DNA of 21,287 bases from the NCBI GenBank assembly GCA_964639525.1, contig CAZXDS010000035.1:1-21287 (forward strand), written 5' to 3'. Both the position numbers and the translations under genes were made by a program. This DNA comes from CAZXDS01 sp964639525 (GTDB lineage Bacteria; Bacteroidota; Ignavibacteria; Ignavibacteriales; Melioribacteraceae). Under the pieces are notes generated by a model. The model saw only the letters and a list, made by a program, of their open reading frames with translations. It made no database searches and had not been told where the DNA came from. Positions 1 to 7,203 of this stretch are shown here, piece by piece. Numbering within the stretch: position 1 is the first letter of the stretch; each line of letters begins with the position of its first letter.

Positions 1-567
1 AAGGCGTACTACAGATTTTGGAGTAAAGAACTCACCGCCGCCTTGCCCTTCGGCAAGAGCAAATTTACCAAGGAAATATTCATAGATTTGCCCAAGTACA
101 TCACCAGCTGCATCATCGGGAATATTGGAGAAATTTCGGAGAAGTTCTTTGGGGAGGTCTTTATTATCGCGAGTTAATTTAGTGTATTCATCCTTTGGTA
201 AAACACCATCAAGCTCTTGCACGAATTTTTCAATTCCGTTCATTGCTTTTTTAATAGCTTTGGCAATATCTTTTTCGCCAGGAAGATTAAGTAAATAATT
301 ATAACGTGCGTAATCGGGCAAATAAATACCGCACTTTTCGATTGCAATTTTATCTATTGGTTTTTCAGTACGCTTGCCTTTGCGTTTTTCAAATTCTGCA
401 ATTATCTCTTTTTCATATTTTGAATAGTGGTTATCTGCAAATTTAAGAAAGATGAGACCGAGAACAGGGGCAGAATATTCGTTAGAAGATAAATCGGAAT
501 TAGCACGGAGGTTATCGGCGGCACTCCAGAGAATATTTTCAAGTTCTTTAAGTTTTTTGGTTGTCAT
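1..567 (-). CDS. hsdM: Type I restriction-modification methyltransferase subunit (HsdM), 5' part, cut by window edge
   Basis: The reverse strand reads 189 codons without a stop from the ATG at 567 to the window edge, starting MTTKKLKELENILWSAADNL. This is the helical N-terminal domain of type I methylases (HsdM_N): 'LWSAADNLRANSDLSSNEY', then 'LGLIFLKFADNHY'. It ends just after the conserved 'EFFTP' (about residues 179-183), which opens the N6-adenine methylase domain. The SAM-binding and NPPF/DPPY motifs would lie beyond position 1 and cannot be seen. In the family HsdM methylates adenine in a bipartite site together with HsdS, and joins HsdR to form the restriction complex; neither hsdS nor hsdR is in the window. 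Its ATG overlaps the TGA of the mini-ORF at 564-653 by 4 bp, so translation may be coupled. No good SD is visible. Identification is firm; completeness is unknown. Confidence 0.92.
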   Translation of the reverse strand, partial: MTTKKLKELENILWSAADNLRANSDLSSNEYSAPVLGLIFLKFADNHYSKYEKEIIAEFEKRKGKRTEKPIDKIAIEKCGIYLPDYARYNYLLNLPGEKDIAKAIKKAMNGIEKFVQELDGVLPKDEYTKLTRDNKDLPKELLRNFSNIPDDAAGDVLGQIYEYFLGKFALAEGQGGGEFFTPKSVVRL

Positions 568-653
568 GTAACCAGATATTTATTTTTTTCAAAATCTTCA
601 ATTTCATTTAGGTTGGTGTTTTGCTCTATGTTAGTAAAGAATTTAGTATTCAT
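564..653 (-). CDS. 29-residue mini-ORF overlapping the start of hsdM; possible upstream leader or gene remnant
   Basis: On the reverse strand an ATG at 653 opens a 29-codon frame that begins MNTKFFTNIEQNTNLNEIED, ends in KNKYLVT, and stops at a TGA overlapping the hsdM ATG in the ATGA arrangement (564-567). A TGA five codons upstream of this ATG bounds the frame. There is no clear SD. The opening words (MNTKFFTN...NT) recall, from memory, the N-termini of some PLD/helicase defence proteins, so this may be the scar of a deleted gene. Alternatively it is a short coupled leader that feeds ribosomes into hsdM. The overlap is seen directly; the function is a guess, and the frame may be non-coding. 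Confidence 0.35.
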   Translation of the reverse strand: MNTKFFTNIEQNTNLNEIEDFEKNKYLVT

Positions 654-686
654 AAATAGTAATATTCAAATAAAGGAAAATAGAAC

Positions 687-717
687 AGTTCAATTAAAGA
701 ATAATTCAAATTGAACT
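687..717. repeat. 9-bp perfect inverted repeat, possible terminator or operator
   Basis: Arms agttcaatt (687-695) and aattgaact (709-717) are exact reverse complements with a 13-nt loop, followed by tttt on the plus strand. It lies upstream of the mini-ORF and hsdM, so it could be an operator for them or a weak plus-strand terminator. AT-rich chance pairing is not excluded. Confidence 0.4.
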
Positions 718-798
718 TTTACAAATATTAAAATAATAATATTATATGAAACAATCATGATTGATTTAAACACACAAGATGATGATTATAAAAGACAC

Positions 799-874
799 TG
801 TCATTCCCGAATGCTTTAGTCGGGAATCTCATACCGTGAACGGGGATTCCGTCTAAAAACATGACGGAATGACA
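799..874. repeat. Nested inverted-repeat element with two internal hairpins (REP/MITE-like)
   Basis: The outer ends tgtcattcc (799-807) and ggaatgaca (866-874) are perfect reverse complements. Inside are two further perfect 8-bp stems: attcccga (803-810) with tcgggaat (820-827), and attccgtc (846-853) with gacggaat (863-870). The whole could fold as one long closing stem or as two side-by-side hairpins. It is more GC-rich than its surroundings and carries no frame. Dispersed palindromic repeats of this 'gtcattccc' type are common between genes in many bacterial genomes. That this one is multicopy is an inference. Confidence 0.6.
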
Positions 875-897
875 ATACTTTAAGGATTTATAAACAC

Positions 898-1502
898 ATG
901 GAAATTGTGTGTAAAATTAGTAATCTGAAAAATTTGATTGATGGGCTTTTATTGAAAAGAGGAAAGAATAAATATGACAACGGGTTATTTAAACTGAATG
1001 TTGTTGTAAGTAATCTTACGCTGTCTTTGGTTTTCTAAAAGACGTGGCATATTTGCAAGTAGCAAAATGGGTGATATGGCCTTTCTTAGTATTAAAAAAA
1101 ATCGATGAATTTTCTGTAAAATCTCTTTTGTCACTGAAGATAAAAGCGAACGACGGTAATGGCGGAACGGCAATTGCATATTCTAATTATACATCAAAAG
1201 TGGAGCAATTGGTAAGCGTTGATGAAAAAATTATTCCAAAAAAATATTCGCTTTCGCAGAACTATCCAAATCCTTTTAATCCGAGTACTAATTTCAAATA
1301 CGGACTAAAAGAATCTTCTAATATAGTTCTCGAAATTTACAATGTACAGGGACGCAGAGTGAAGATTTTGGTAAATGAAAGACAATCCGCAGGTTATCAT
1401 ACTTTGCGTGTTGATATGTCTGATTTATCTTCAGGCGTTTATTTGTATCGTCTTCGTGCCGGAAATTTTGTTAAAAGTAGGAAGATGATTTTACTGAAAT
1501 AA
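898..1502 (+). pseudogene. Remnant of a secreted protein with an intact type IX secretion C-terminal sorting domain
   Basis: The last about 85 residues (from VDEKIIPKKYSLSQNYPNPF to KMILLK, ending in TAA at 1502) are a textbook T9SS type A sorting domain of Ignavibacteria. The order is 'NYPNPFNPST', then 'LEIYNVQGRRVKILVNE', then 'GYHTLRVDMSDLSSGVYLYRL'. In the family this tail directs outer-membrane export and attachment of large surface proteins. Just before it, 'KIKANDGNGGTA' looks like the end of a cadherin/Ig-like repeat. Further upstream coherence is lost. The tail's frame has no start better than a GTG at 1044 without an SD, and protein-like text ('DNGLFKLNVVVSN') sits in another frame (898-1038, 46 codons, ending in TAA). 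There is no signal peptide. A normal protein of this type would be several hundred residues longer, so frameshift plus 5' loss is the simplest reading. A sequencing error near 1030-1140 is possible. Confidence 0.65.
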
Positions 1503-1523
1503 TAAATGGTTATTTACAGTTTG

Positions 1524-1575
1524 TTAATGGTTAAGGGGAGTGATTTTAATATCTCATCATTCCCTTAGCCGTTAA
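1524..1575 (+). terminator. 16-bp hairpin after the T9SS-tail remnant
   Basis: The arm at 1524-1539 (core ggttaagggga) pairs with 1560-1575 (core tcccttagcc), giving about 16 bp including a few G-U pairs and a 20-nt loop. It starts 22 nt after the stop of the sorting-domain frame. No T-run follows on either strand, so it may be a stem without intrinsic termination, or a small dispersed repeat. Confidence 0.5.
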
Positions 1576-1653
1576 ATTCAAAATCCATTTGTAAATAAAA
1601 TTTTAATATAGTGAATTAAAATATAATATCATTAAATTTAAGGAATACAAATC

Positions 1654-2151
1654 ATGGGAAAAAAATCTATAGCATTTTTACTTGCATTTTTTATCATTTC
1701 CGGTAATTATTGTATTGCACAAGAAATGGATACGTATCAAGCCAAATCTTTTAATTTAAAGTTTGATATTCCACAGGGTTGGGAAACGAAAATAGATCAG
1801 GATGAGGATGTTCCGTCATTAGAAGCTGATAGTCCTGATGGAAGTATATCATTAATGGTTTTAGTTTACAAAGATGAGTCAATTATGCCCGAAGATTTAT
1901 TTAAATTAACAACCGAGTCATTAGATATTGATATTGACGGGGAATATCATCAAGAAGAAACCAATGATATGTTGGCTTTTATTGGGCAAGGCAGCACTAC
2001 AATTGCCGATGAAAAAGTTGGAATAGTTTTAATGACGGCAACTTATGGAGAAAATAATTATGTGATTTATATTTTTACGGAATACTCAAGTTTTAATTCA
2101 AACGTTAACATAATGAATAAAATCCTTGACAGCTTTGCTCCGTTTGAATAA
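1654..2151 (+). CDS. Secreted protein of PsbP/DcrB-like fold, 165 aa
   Basis: The protein has a clear Sec signal peptide (MGKKSIAFLLAFFIISGNYC, then IAQ|E, cleavage near residue 23). An acidic body of about 140 residues follows. The pattern 'FNLKFDIPQGWETKIDQD...LEADSPDGSISLMVLVYKDES....LFKLTTESL' is the layout of the Mog1/PsbP/DcrB fold: a strand with 'P.GW', a hydrophobic strand, a helix, then strands ending 'ILDSFAPFE'. Such small periplasmic or surface proteins have no agreed function. The ATG has an aagga SD at the right distance. It opens the run of exported-protein genes, 56 bp before the next gene. The fold assignment rests on pattern recognition only; no catalytic residues can be named. 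Confidence 0.7.
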   Translation: MGKKSIAFLLAFFIISGNYCIAQEMDTYQAKSFNLKFDIPQGWETKIDQDEDVPSLEADSPDGSISLMVLVYKDESIMPEDLFKLTTESLDIDIDGEYHQEETNDMLAFIGQGSTTIADEKVGIVLMTATYGENNYVIYIFTEYSSFNSNVNIMNKILDSFAPFE

Positions 2152-2194
2152 TGCAAAATGGTTTAATTGAGATAAACAGATAAATTATTTTTTT

Positions 2195-2200
2195 GGAGGG
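2195..2200 (+). promoter_or_regulatory. Shine-Dalgarno site that fixes the start of the membrane-protein gene at 2208
   Basis: The hexamer ggaggg lies 7 nt before the ATG at 2208. A longer frame could begin with the TTG at 2193, but that codon touches the SD itself and is unusable, so the ATG is the start. Confidence 0.75.
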
Positions 2201-2207
2201 ATTGGAA

Positions 2208-2522
2208 ATGGGAAAGAAACAACTTTTATATACCGTTATTAATAGTATTCTTTGTATCGGATTGTTTATAATTTCAATTTTGGTATATGCGGCAAATATT
2301 ATGGTAGCAGCTTCAGTCGGTGCTTCAAATCAGCCTTTGTTCCAAAATACTTTAGTATATTTAACTGTTATGTTTCCCTTTATTCCGGTCATTTCAATCA
2401 TTATTTCATGGATTGCGTATTATAAAAAATCAAAAAAATATCTTTTGATATTTATTGTATTCCCGTGGGGATTCGGATTATTGATTGGGGTCAATCTTTT
2501 TCTGTTATTTTTGTTAAACTAA
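2208..2522 (+). CDS. Small three-helix membrane protein, paralogue of the protein at 10346-10684
   Basis: This is a 104-residue protein opening MGKKQLLYTVINS. Three hydrophobic segments are visible at about residues 6-28, 47-70 and 78-103, with a short basic loop 'YYKKSKKY' before the last, so it should sit in the inner membrane. It resembles the protein at 10346-10684 over its whole length. Both start M-x-KK-x-LLY-x-VIN, both have 'SWIAYxKxSxKY' after the second helix, and both end in an aromatic/Leu-rich third helix with a 'WG' pair. No family was recognised. It lies 56 bp after the secreted PsbP-like gene and 19 bp before a lipoprotein gene, so the three are probably co-transcribed. Confidence 0.7.
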   Translation: MGKKQLLYTVINSILCIGLFIISILVYAANIMVAASVGASNQPLFQNTLVYLTVMFPFIPVISIIISWIAYYKKSKKYLLIFIVFPWGFGLLIGVNLFLLFLLN

Positions 2523-2541
2523 TTATCAAGGAGATTAAAAT

Positions 2542-3393
2542 ATGAAGAATAAAATATTTAACTATATGGTATTTCTTTTATTTGTTATGCTTTTTCAAAC
2601 AGCATGCTCACAAAAAAAAGTTGACCAGACAAAAAATCCTTTTACATTTGAAAAAACAGGATTACCGCATCAAACATTCTTTTGCGGAGTAGGCTTGCCC
2701 GACCTTATCAGTACTGATTTGGCTGAAAATGTGATTGGACAAATATTTAAAGAAAATGGTTTTCAATTGACGAAAAATTATCTTTACCAAAAAGACAGTT
2801 CATCATTTATTTTAAATGGTTATGATAAAAATCATCAAATCGGTTATGTTTATCTTGATTATGGTAACCTTGAGGATGACGGAATAATTCCGTGGGAAGA
2901 GGATTCATTTGCAATGTTCAATGAATCATTTGAAGAACCGAATAGAACATCGCCCAAAATTGCGAAAGAGCGGGAGTTTCAAAATCTTAAAGCATGGTTG
3001 GCTTCCCAAAGCGGGGCGAATATTAAAAATATGATAAATTATATGAACAGAAACCTGTTAGCTTCCGAAAAAGAATTAGTGGCTGCCGTAAAGAAAACTA
3101 ACGACGAAAAATTTCTTCGCAGCGCATACATTAAACTCTATCAAAAACAAAAGAAATACACACTTTCACTTAATGAAATTAAAAGAACAATAAAGAACGA
3201 AGGGAAAGGCGGAGTTTTTATCGCCGTCATTAGTGTTTATGACAAAGCCCTTGCTGTGTATCCTGATTTTGAATTAGGAATAGAAGATATGGAACCGGAT
3301 ACGACAAAAACAGAGAAGAAATATACTCAGGAAGACGCTCTGAAGTATTTGAGAAAGAATGTTAATGAATTTATAGTGTGGTCAAAATCGTAA
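2542..3393 (+). CDS. Putative lipoprotein of unknown function, 283 aa
   Basis: The leader MKNKIFNYMVFLLFVMLFQT ends in A-C at residues 21-22, a lipobox-like site (the -3 residue is Gln, which is unusual), so the mature protein is probably lipid-anchored. The SD aaggag stands at a normal distance. The body is mixed alpha/beta. A central segment (about 25-130) is rich in aromatic strands ('GYVYLDYGNLEDDGIIPWEED'). It is followed by a charged helical part with 'KFLRSAYIKLYQKQKKYTLSL', and a C-terminal 'EDALKYLRKNVNEFI' helix. No known domain was recognised. It is the last complete gene before the N gap. A short open frame begins 13 bp later and runs into the gap. Confidence 0.7.
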   Translation: MKNKIFNYMVFLLFVMLFQTACSQKKVDQTKNPFTFEKTGLPHQTFFCGVGLPDLISTDLAENVIGQIFKENGFQLTKNYLYQKDSSSFILNGYDKNHQIGYVYLDYGNLEDDGIIPWEEDSFAMFNESFEEPNRTSPKIAKEREFQNLKAWLASQSGANIKNMINYMNRNLLASEKELVAAVKKTNDEKFLRSAYIKLYQKQKKYTLSLNEIKRTIKNEGKGGVFIAVISVYDKALAVYPDFELGIEDMEPDTTKTEKKYTQEDALKYLRKNVNEFIVWSKS

Positions 3394-3406
3394 ACTTTGA
3401 ACAAAA

Positions 3407-3450
3407 ATGAAAAAGAGAAGATACGGCAAATCAGATTATTTGGTAGCTGC
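3407..3450 (+). CDS. Possible gene start cut off by the assembly gap
   Basis: An ATG at 3407 opens a basic frame (MKKRRYGKSDYLVA) that is still open when the N run begins, 44 nt later. There is no good SD, but position and direction fit the operon. Nothing can be said about the product; it may not be a gene. Confidence 0.3.
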
Positions 3451-3550
3451 NNNNNNNNNNNNNNNNNNNNNNNNNNNNNNNNNNNNNNNNNNNNNNNNNN
3501 NNNNNNNNNNNNNNNNNNNNNNNNNNNNNNNNNNNNNNNNNNNNNNNNNN
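3451..3550. other. Assembly gap, 100 N
   Basis: Exactly 100 undetermined bases. This is the conventional placeholder for a scaffold join of unknown length, so the true distance between the flanking genes is not known and genes may be missing here. Confidence 0.98.
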
Positions 3551-3616
3551 TTTGAAATTTTATAGAAATAAATCTTTACAGACAAAATATATAATCAATT
3601 TAAATATGAGGCGGTT

Positions 3617-4210
3617 GTGAGAAAAATTATAAAAACTTTTGTCGGACTTTTACTGACTGTAGTTCTAATTGAAGGATGCTTGGAAAATAAAAGTTCCAAA
3701 ATGGATAAAACTCAAAATCAAATTGAATTTTGGTCGCAAAAAATTATGAGCAATAACAATGCGGGAACTGTTTTTTACCATTTGTATTCAGGTGAACAGT
3801 ATGCAAATGATAAATGGGTAACTGAAAAACCTGCTGAAAATGAAGACTATTTTATTGGCGAAAAAGTCAGTTTTTGGACTGACAGTAAAATCGGCAGTTT
3901 CTTTGAAACGGAAAGAAGTTCTCCATCAGGAGATTGGACAATTTTCTCCAAAAATTACTACGGACCCGATAAAAAACTTAATTTGGTTTTATGGACAATG
4001 AACACAACACAAGTGCAGCCTGAACCGCTCACAATTAAAAGGAAATTTATTTTTGATAAATCCGGAATAGTAATGCAGAAATGCGAATCGGTTTTTCAAA
4101 TGGATTCGAAAAAACCGGTGGAGAATCCGAATTATTTGAATCATGAAGCGAAATATTGGAAAACATTAAACGATTTGCCGTTTTTCAATTTGTTAAAGTC
4201 CGGCAAATAG
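3617..4210 (+). CDS. Putative lipoprotein of unknown function, 197 aa
   Basis: It starts with GTG at 3617, five bases after a gaggcgg-like SD; the ATG at 3606 is in another frame and stops after four codons. The leader MRKIIKTFVGLLLTVVLIEG ends before Cys21, giving a lipobox-like L-I-E-G-C with an atypical Glu at -2. The mature part is a roughly 175-residue, Trp/Tyr-rich, probably all-beta domain ('EKVSFWTDSKIGSFF', 'GDWTIFSKNYYGPDKKLNLVLW', 'IKRKFIFDKSGIVMQKCESVF'). This recalls small outer-membrane-anchored beta proteins, but no family was recognised. It is the first gene after the gap and is separated from the B-lectin gene by about 200 bp. That spacer holds only a short gcact-aa-agtgc hairpin near 4241-4252 and a 9-nt repeat (tcaggcaac at 4274 and 4371). 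Confidence 0.65.
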   Translation: MRKIIKTFVGLLLTVVLIEGCLENKSSKMDKTQNQIEFWSQKIMSNNNAGTVFYHLYSGEQYANDKWVTEKPAENEDYFIGEKVSFWTDSKIGSFFETERSSPSGDWTIFSKNYYGPDKKLNLVLWTMNTTQVQPEPLTIKRKFIFDKSGIVMQKCESVFQMDSKKPVENPNYLNHEAKYWKTLNDLPFFNLLKSGK

Positions 4211-4403
4211 AATAAATGTGCAATTCAATATGAATATAGCGCACTAAAGTGCAATTTAGAAATTGGAACTTAGTCAGGCAACCGCCGGATTAGGAATGTT
4301 TTTGCAGGTTCTTAGTTTTACTAATTTCTAATTTTATTTATGTGTATTATTTTTTTTACATAAAAAAACATCAGGCAACAGGCTGATAATTTTTAATACT
4401 ATT

Positions 4404-4407
4404 GAGG
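4404..4407 (+). promoter_or_regulatory. Shine-Dalgarno site that decides the start at 4415
   Basis: The gagg at 4404-4407 leaves only one base before the ATG at 4409 but seven before the ATG at 4415. The second ATG is therefore preferred, which removes two residues from the longest frame. Confidence 0.65.
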
Positions 4408-4414
4408 TATGAAT

Positions 4415-5377
4415 ATGAAAACAAAATATTTTTTTCTGTTGGCAGTAATATTTACATTATCTGTTGCAACCTTATCTGTTTTCGGGCAGGGAAGCCCGAA
4501 TACTCTGGAAACAAATTATTATTTACAGTCCGGCTCGGAGCTTATATCTCCAAATGGTGAATATAATTTAATCTATCAGGAAGACGGCAATCTTGTACTT
4601 TACGGACAAAACAAAAAAGTTATTTGGGCTTCCAATTCAAACAATACAGGAAAACCGGGCAAAGCAATAATGCAGAATGACGGAAATTTTGTGGTTTATA
4701 ACAAGGATGAAAAGCCGGTGTGGGCTTCTGAAACGGACAAAAACGGTTCAAACTGCATTGTACAATTGAACGATAACGGGGAGTTTGAAGTTATAAAAAA
4801 AGGTGAAATAGAGCAAGTGTTATATTCTTCCAAAAATGCAGGTTGGGGCTGGAATAAACCCAAAACAGGCGGATTCGGGAATTGGGAATATGATATGGGT
4901 TTTGATGTTTTACAGTTTGAAAATTTAGATGATAAGAGTGATGCCGAACTTGTGAAAATGTACAATAATGGCGAAGGCACTTGCGGCAATTGTGTAGCCG
5001 TTGAACGCGCAGTCAGATACAACATGGCGGGCGATTATAAGAATGGTTTTATATGGATGGAAAAAGCGAAATACGGCGGAAATGAGTTAGGACTTTATTA
5101 TCTCGCGAGTATGTATTTAAAAGGACAGGGTACATCAAAGGATTATCACAAAGCTTTATCTTTGTACAAAGAATTAGCCGGACGATATGAAGGTACGGAA
5201 CATATTATGGGATACAGAGAGAATTCGTCCAATGTTCAAAATAGAATTGCGGCTTTTTACTATTTGGGTTATGGTGTGGATACAGATTTTGGAAAAGTAA
5301 AATCATTGTTAAAAAAAGCTATTAAAAACGGCTCGCATGCGGCACAGGTCAATTTGGATAAATATTTTAAAAATTAA
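4415..5377 (+). CDS. Secreted B-lectin / Sel1-repeat protein, 320 aa
   Basis: A signal peptide (MKTKYFFLLAVIFTLSVATL...FGQ, cleaved near residue 25) is followed by a bulb-type lectin domain. The mannose-binding signature QxDxNxVxY occurs twice intact, QEDGNLVLY (55-63) and QNDGNFVVY (87-95), each followed by 'VIWAS/PVWAS'. A third, degenerate copy lies at about 117-138 ('QLNDNGEFEVI'). After a Gly/Trp linker (143-160) come Sel1-like helical repeats: 'GLYYLASMYLKGQGTSKDYHKALSLYKELA' (about 226-255) and a weaker one at 277-313. In known B-lectins the two intact sites would bind mannose; Sel1 repeats bind proteins. The gene starts a tight run: 27 bp separate it from the next gene, which also carries Sel1 repeats. 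Exported to periplasm or outside; no T9SS tail is present. Confidence 0.85.
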   Translation: MKTKYFFLLAVIFTLSVATLSVFGQGSPNTLETNYYLQSGSELISPNGEYNLIYQEDGNLVLYGQNKKVIWASNSNNTGKPGKAIMQNDGNFVVYNKDEKPVWASETDKNGSNCIVQLNDNGEFEVIKKGEIEQVLYSSKNAGWGWNKPKTGGFGNWEYDMGFDVLQFENLDDKSDAELVKMYNNGEGTCGNCVAVERAVRYNMAGDYKNGFIWMEKAKYGGNELGLYYLASMYLKGQGTSKDYHKALSLYKELAGRYEGTEHIMGYRENSSNVQNRIAAFYYLGYGVDTDFGKVKSLLKKAIKNGSHAAQVNLDKYFKN

Positions 5378-5404
5378 AATTACCGTACAAGAGATGTGAA
5401 TCTT

Positions 5405-7159
5405 ATGAAAAAACTACTTTTATTAATATTATTATTTTGTATATCAAACACATTTGCTCAAAAAAATTACACGGCGAATGATCATGTAGCTTATAACAGA
5501 ACCGAAAAAAACGGTAAGTATATTGTAAGCTATACATTTAAAGATTATCACGATAAATTAGTTAGTTTAACTGCTAAATTTGATAAGAAAGCTATGGACA
5601 AGGACATTAACATTTTCGGGATTCCGAAATCAATGTTTGAGCCTTATACAGCTACACCGGAAATTGAAAAAAGGAGAGCAAAGCAATTGAAAGATGGTTT
5701 GTTCAAATCAAATGGCAATACTATCTCGATAGATAAAAATGCTTTCATTAGTGAATATAGGAAATATTGTAAACCGATAGCTGAATGGATGGTTAGTTAT
5801 CTTAAGAGTCGGCTTATTGATACAAGACGCGAAAGAATTGAACTTGCAATTAAATTTGTACAGGATATTCCTTATGCTATTCCTACAGACAGGGACCCGA
5901 ATTGGAGTTACGGAGGCGTAAATCCAATTCCGGAAATCTTAATAACAGGATGGGGAGATTGTGATTCCAAAGCTTTTTTGTTCGCCGGAATATTGTCATA
6001 TCTAATTGATTATAGAGATATTCGGTTTGCCGGTGAACCGGGACATCTATATACTCTTATTAAAAATGATAAAAATAATATTGTGAAAAACGGCACAACT
6101 ACTTATTTCACTTTGAACGGAAAATACTTTCTTGCTGCTGAAACAGCCGGACCAGGACGATTCGATTTTGGCGAAGCGGGAAAAAGCGAATATAATTCTG
6201 CAAAAATAGAAAAACTTAATCTTGGAAATATTTCCCCAATACCTTTTGCCGGTAGTTCTGCTGTTGCAACACAGAATTTGCAAACTGAAGTAAAAAATCA
6301 TGCGGGCAGTGGATTGTCTGAATTAAATAAACTTATTAAAGATGCCGAAGAAGGCGATAATCGGGCTCAACAGACATTGGCAAATAAATATTATTTCGGG
6401 GAAAATGTTCCAAAAGATATTCCCAAAGCTCTGTATTGGTACAAAAAACTTGCAGCAGCCGGGAACAGCTATGCACAAATGAAAGTTGCTGATATTTTGT
6501 ATTTTGGCGAAGGCGGCGTACCTAAAAATGTTGATAAAGCGATTTATTATTATAAAATCCTTGCCGAAAAAGGTGATGCGATGGCAAAATACAGATTGGC
6601 TACTGCGGGAATTACAGGTGTAAACAGTTCTTCAAATGAAAGAACTGATAACAACTCTTCCGCTGATGATAATTTATCAGAAAATACTGACAATAATAAT
6701 TTTGATAAAATAACAACAACGGGGTCAAAAGTAACACCTGAAGATGCACGCAAGATAGTTGATGAGCATAATAGAATTAGAGCCGATGTTGGCGTTGGTC
6801 CCGTAACATGGTCTGATAAGTTAGCAACATTTGCACAGGACTGGGCTGATCAACTTGCAGCAAACGGTTGTGCATTTGAACACAGACCGAATAATAAATA
6901 CGGTGAAAATATTTATGAAGGAACAAAAGGTTTTTATACTGTAGTGCATTCTGTGGAAGCTTGGGAAAGTGAAAAACAGAACTATACATATGGACCGTCG
7001 GGAACAACTCAGCAAGCAGGAGTTGTAGGGCATTACACACAAATTATCTGGAGAAATACAAAAAAAATAGGCTGCGGGGTTGCCGAGTGCAACGGGATGA
7101 TTATCGTTGTCTGCAATTACGATCCGCCGGGAAATTATACGGGAGAAAAACCGTATTGA
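5405..7159 (+). CDS. Secreted transglutaminase-like / Sel1 / CAP (PR-1-like) fusion protein, 584 aa
   Basis: The ATG at 5405 is used because it begins a perfect signal peptide (MKKLLLLILLFCISNTFA|Q); a GTG nine bases upstream is possible. Domain 1 (about 140-250) is transglutaminase-like, with 'GWGDCDSKAFLFAGIL' (Cys186) and 'GEPGHLYTLI' (His214). The third catalytic position looks like Glu246 ('FLAAETA') instead of the usual Asp. Domain 2 (about 303-400) is two or three Sel1 repeats ('ALYWYKKLAAAGNSYAQMKVADILYFG'). An Asn/Ser-rich linker (408-435) follows. Domain 3 (445-584) is a CAP/SCP domain with both signatures (GHYTQIIWR at 542-550; CNYDPPGNYTGEKPY at the end), the tetrad H493, E501, E523, H543, and four cysteines as in plant PR-1. 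A peptidase-fold plus CAP protein suggests work on cell-wall peptides or surface lipids. This is inference. Confidence 0.88.
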   Translation: MKKLLLLILLFCISNTFAQKNYTANDHVAYNRTEKNGKYIVSYTFKDYHDKLVSLTAKFDKKAMDKDINIFGIPKSMFEPYTATPEIEKRRAKQLKDGLFKSNGNTISIDKNAFISEYRKYCKPIAEWMVSYLKSRLIDTRRERIELAIKFVQDIPYAIPTDRDPNWSYGGVNPIPEILITGWGDCDSKAFLFAGILSYLIDYRDIRFAGEPGHLYTLIKNDKNNIVKNGTTTYFTLNGKYFLAAETAGPGRFDFGEAGKSEYNSAKIEKLNLGNISPIPFAGSSAVATQNLQTEVKNHAGSGLSELNKLIKDAEEGDNRAQQTLANKYYFGENVPKDIPKALYWYKKLAAAGNSYAQMKVADILYFGEGGVPKNVDKAIYYYKILAEKGDAMAKYRLATAGITGVNSSSNERTDNNSSADDNLSENTDNNNFDKITTTGSKVTPEDARKIVDEHNRIRADVGVGPVTWSDKLATFAQDWADQLAANGCAFEHRPNNKYGENIYEGTKGFYTVVHSVEAWESEKQNYTYGPSGTTQQAGVVGHYTQIIWRNTKKIGCGVAECNGMIIVVCNYDPPGNYTGEKPY

Positions 7160-7203
7160 GTTTGAAATAATTATAAATTGTTTATAACAATTGAGGTGAA
7201 AAA

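Larger units (their letters stand above)
654..897. other. Non-coding spacer between hsdM and the T9SS-tail remnant
   Basis: No convincing reading frame was found. The stretch is very AT-rich and holds a 9-bp inverted repeat (687-717) and a nested inverted-repeat element (799-874), each listed separately. The hsdM promoter should lie somewhere in its left half, but no clear -35/-10 pair was recognised. Confidence 0.6.

Noticed and set aside
799..874. tRNA-like cloverleaf of the right length
   Set aside because: No T-loop (ttcgaatc-type) or anticodon stem in the right place; the stems are symmetric inverted repeats instead.
4334..4372. Possible terminator or promoter in the ttatgt...acataa stretch before the B-lectin gene
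   Set aside because: Six A/T pairs with a T-rich loop are expected by chance in such AT-rich DNA.
4696..5025. 109-codon minus-strand frame inside the B-lectin gene
   Set aside because: Antisense shadow of a well-supported gene, with no SD and a composition unlike a protein.
6777..7042. Two overlapping minus-strand frames within the CAP domain
   Set aside because: Both are antisense to strongly conserved CAP signatures, so they are shadows.
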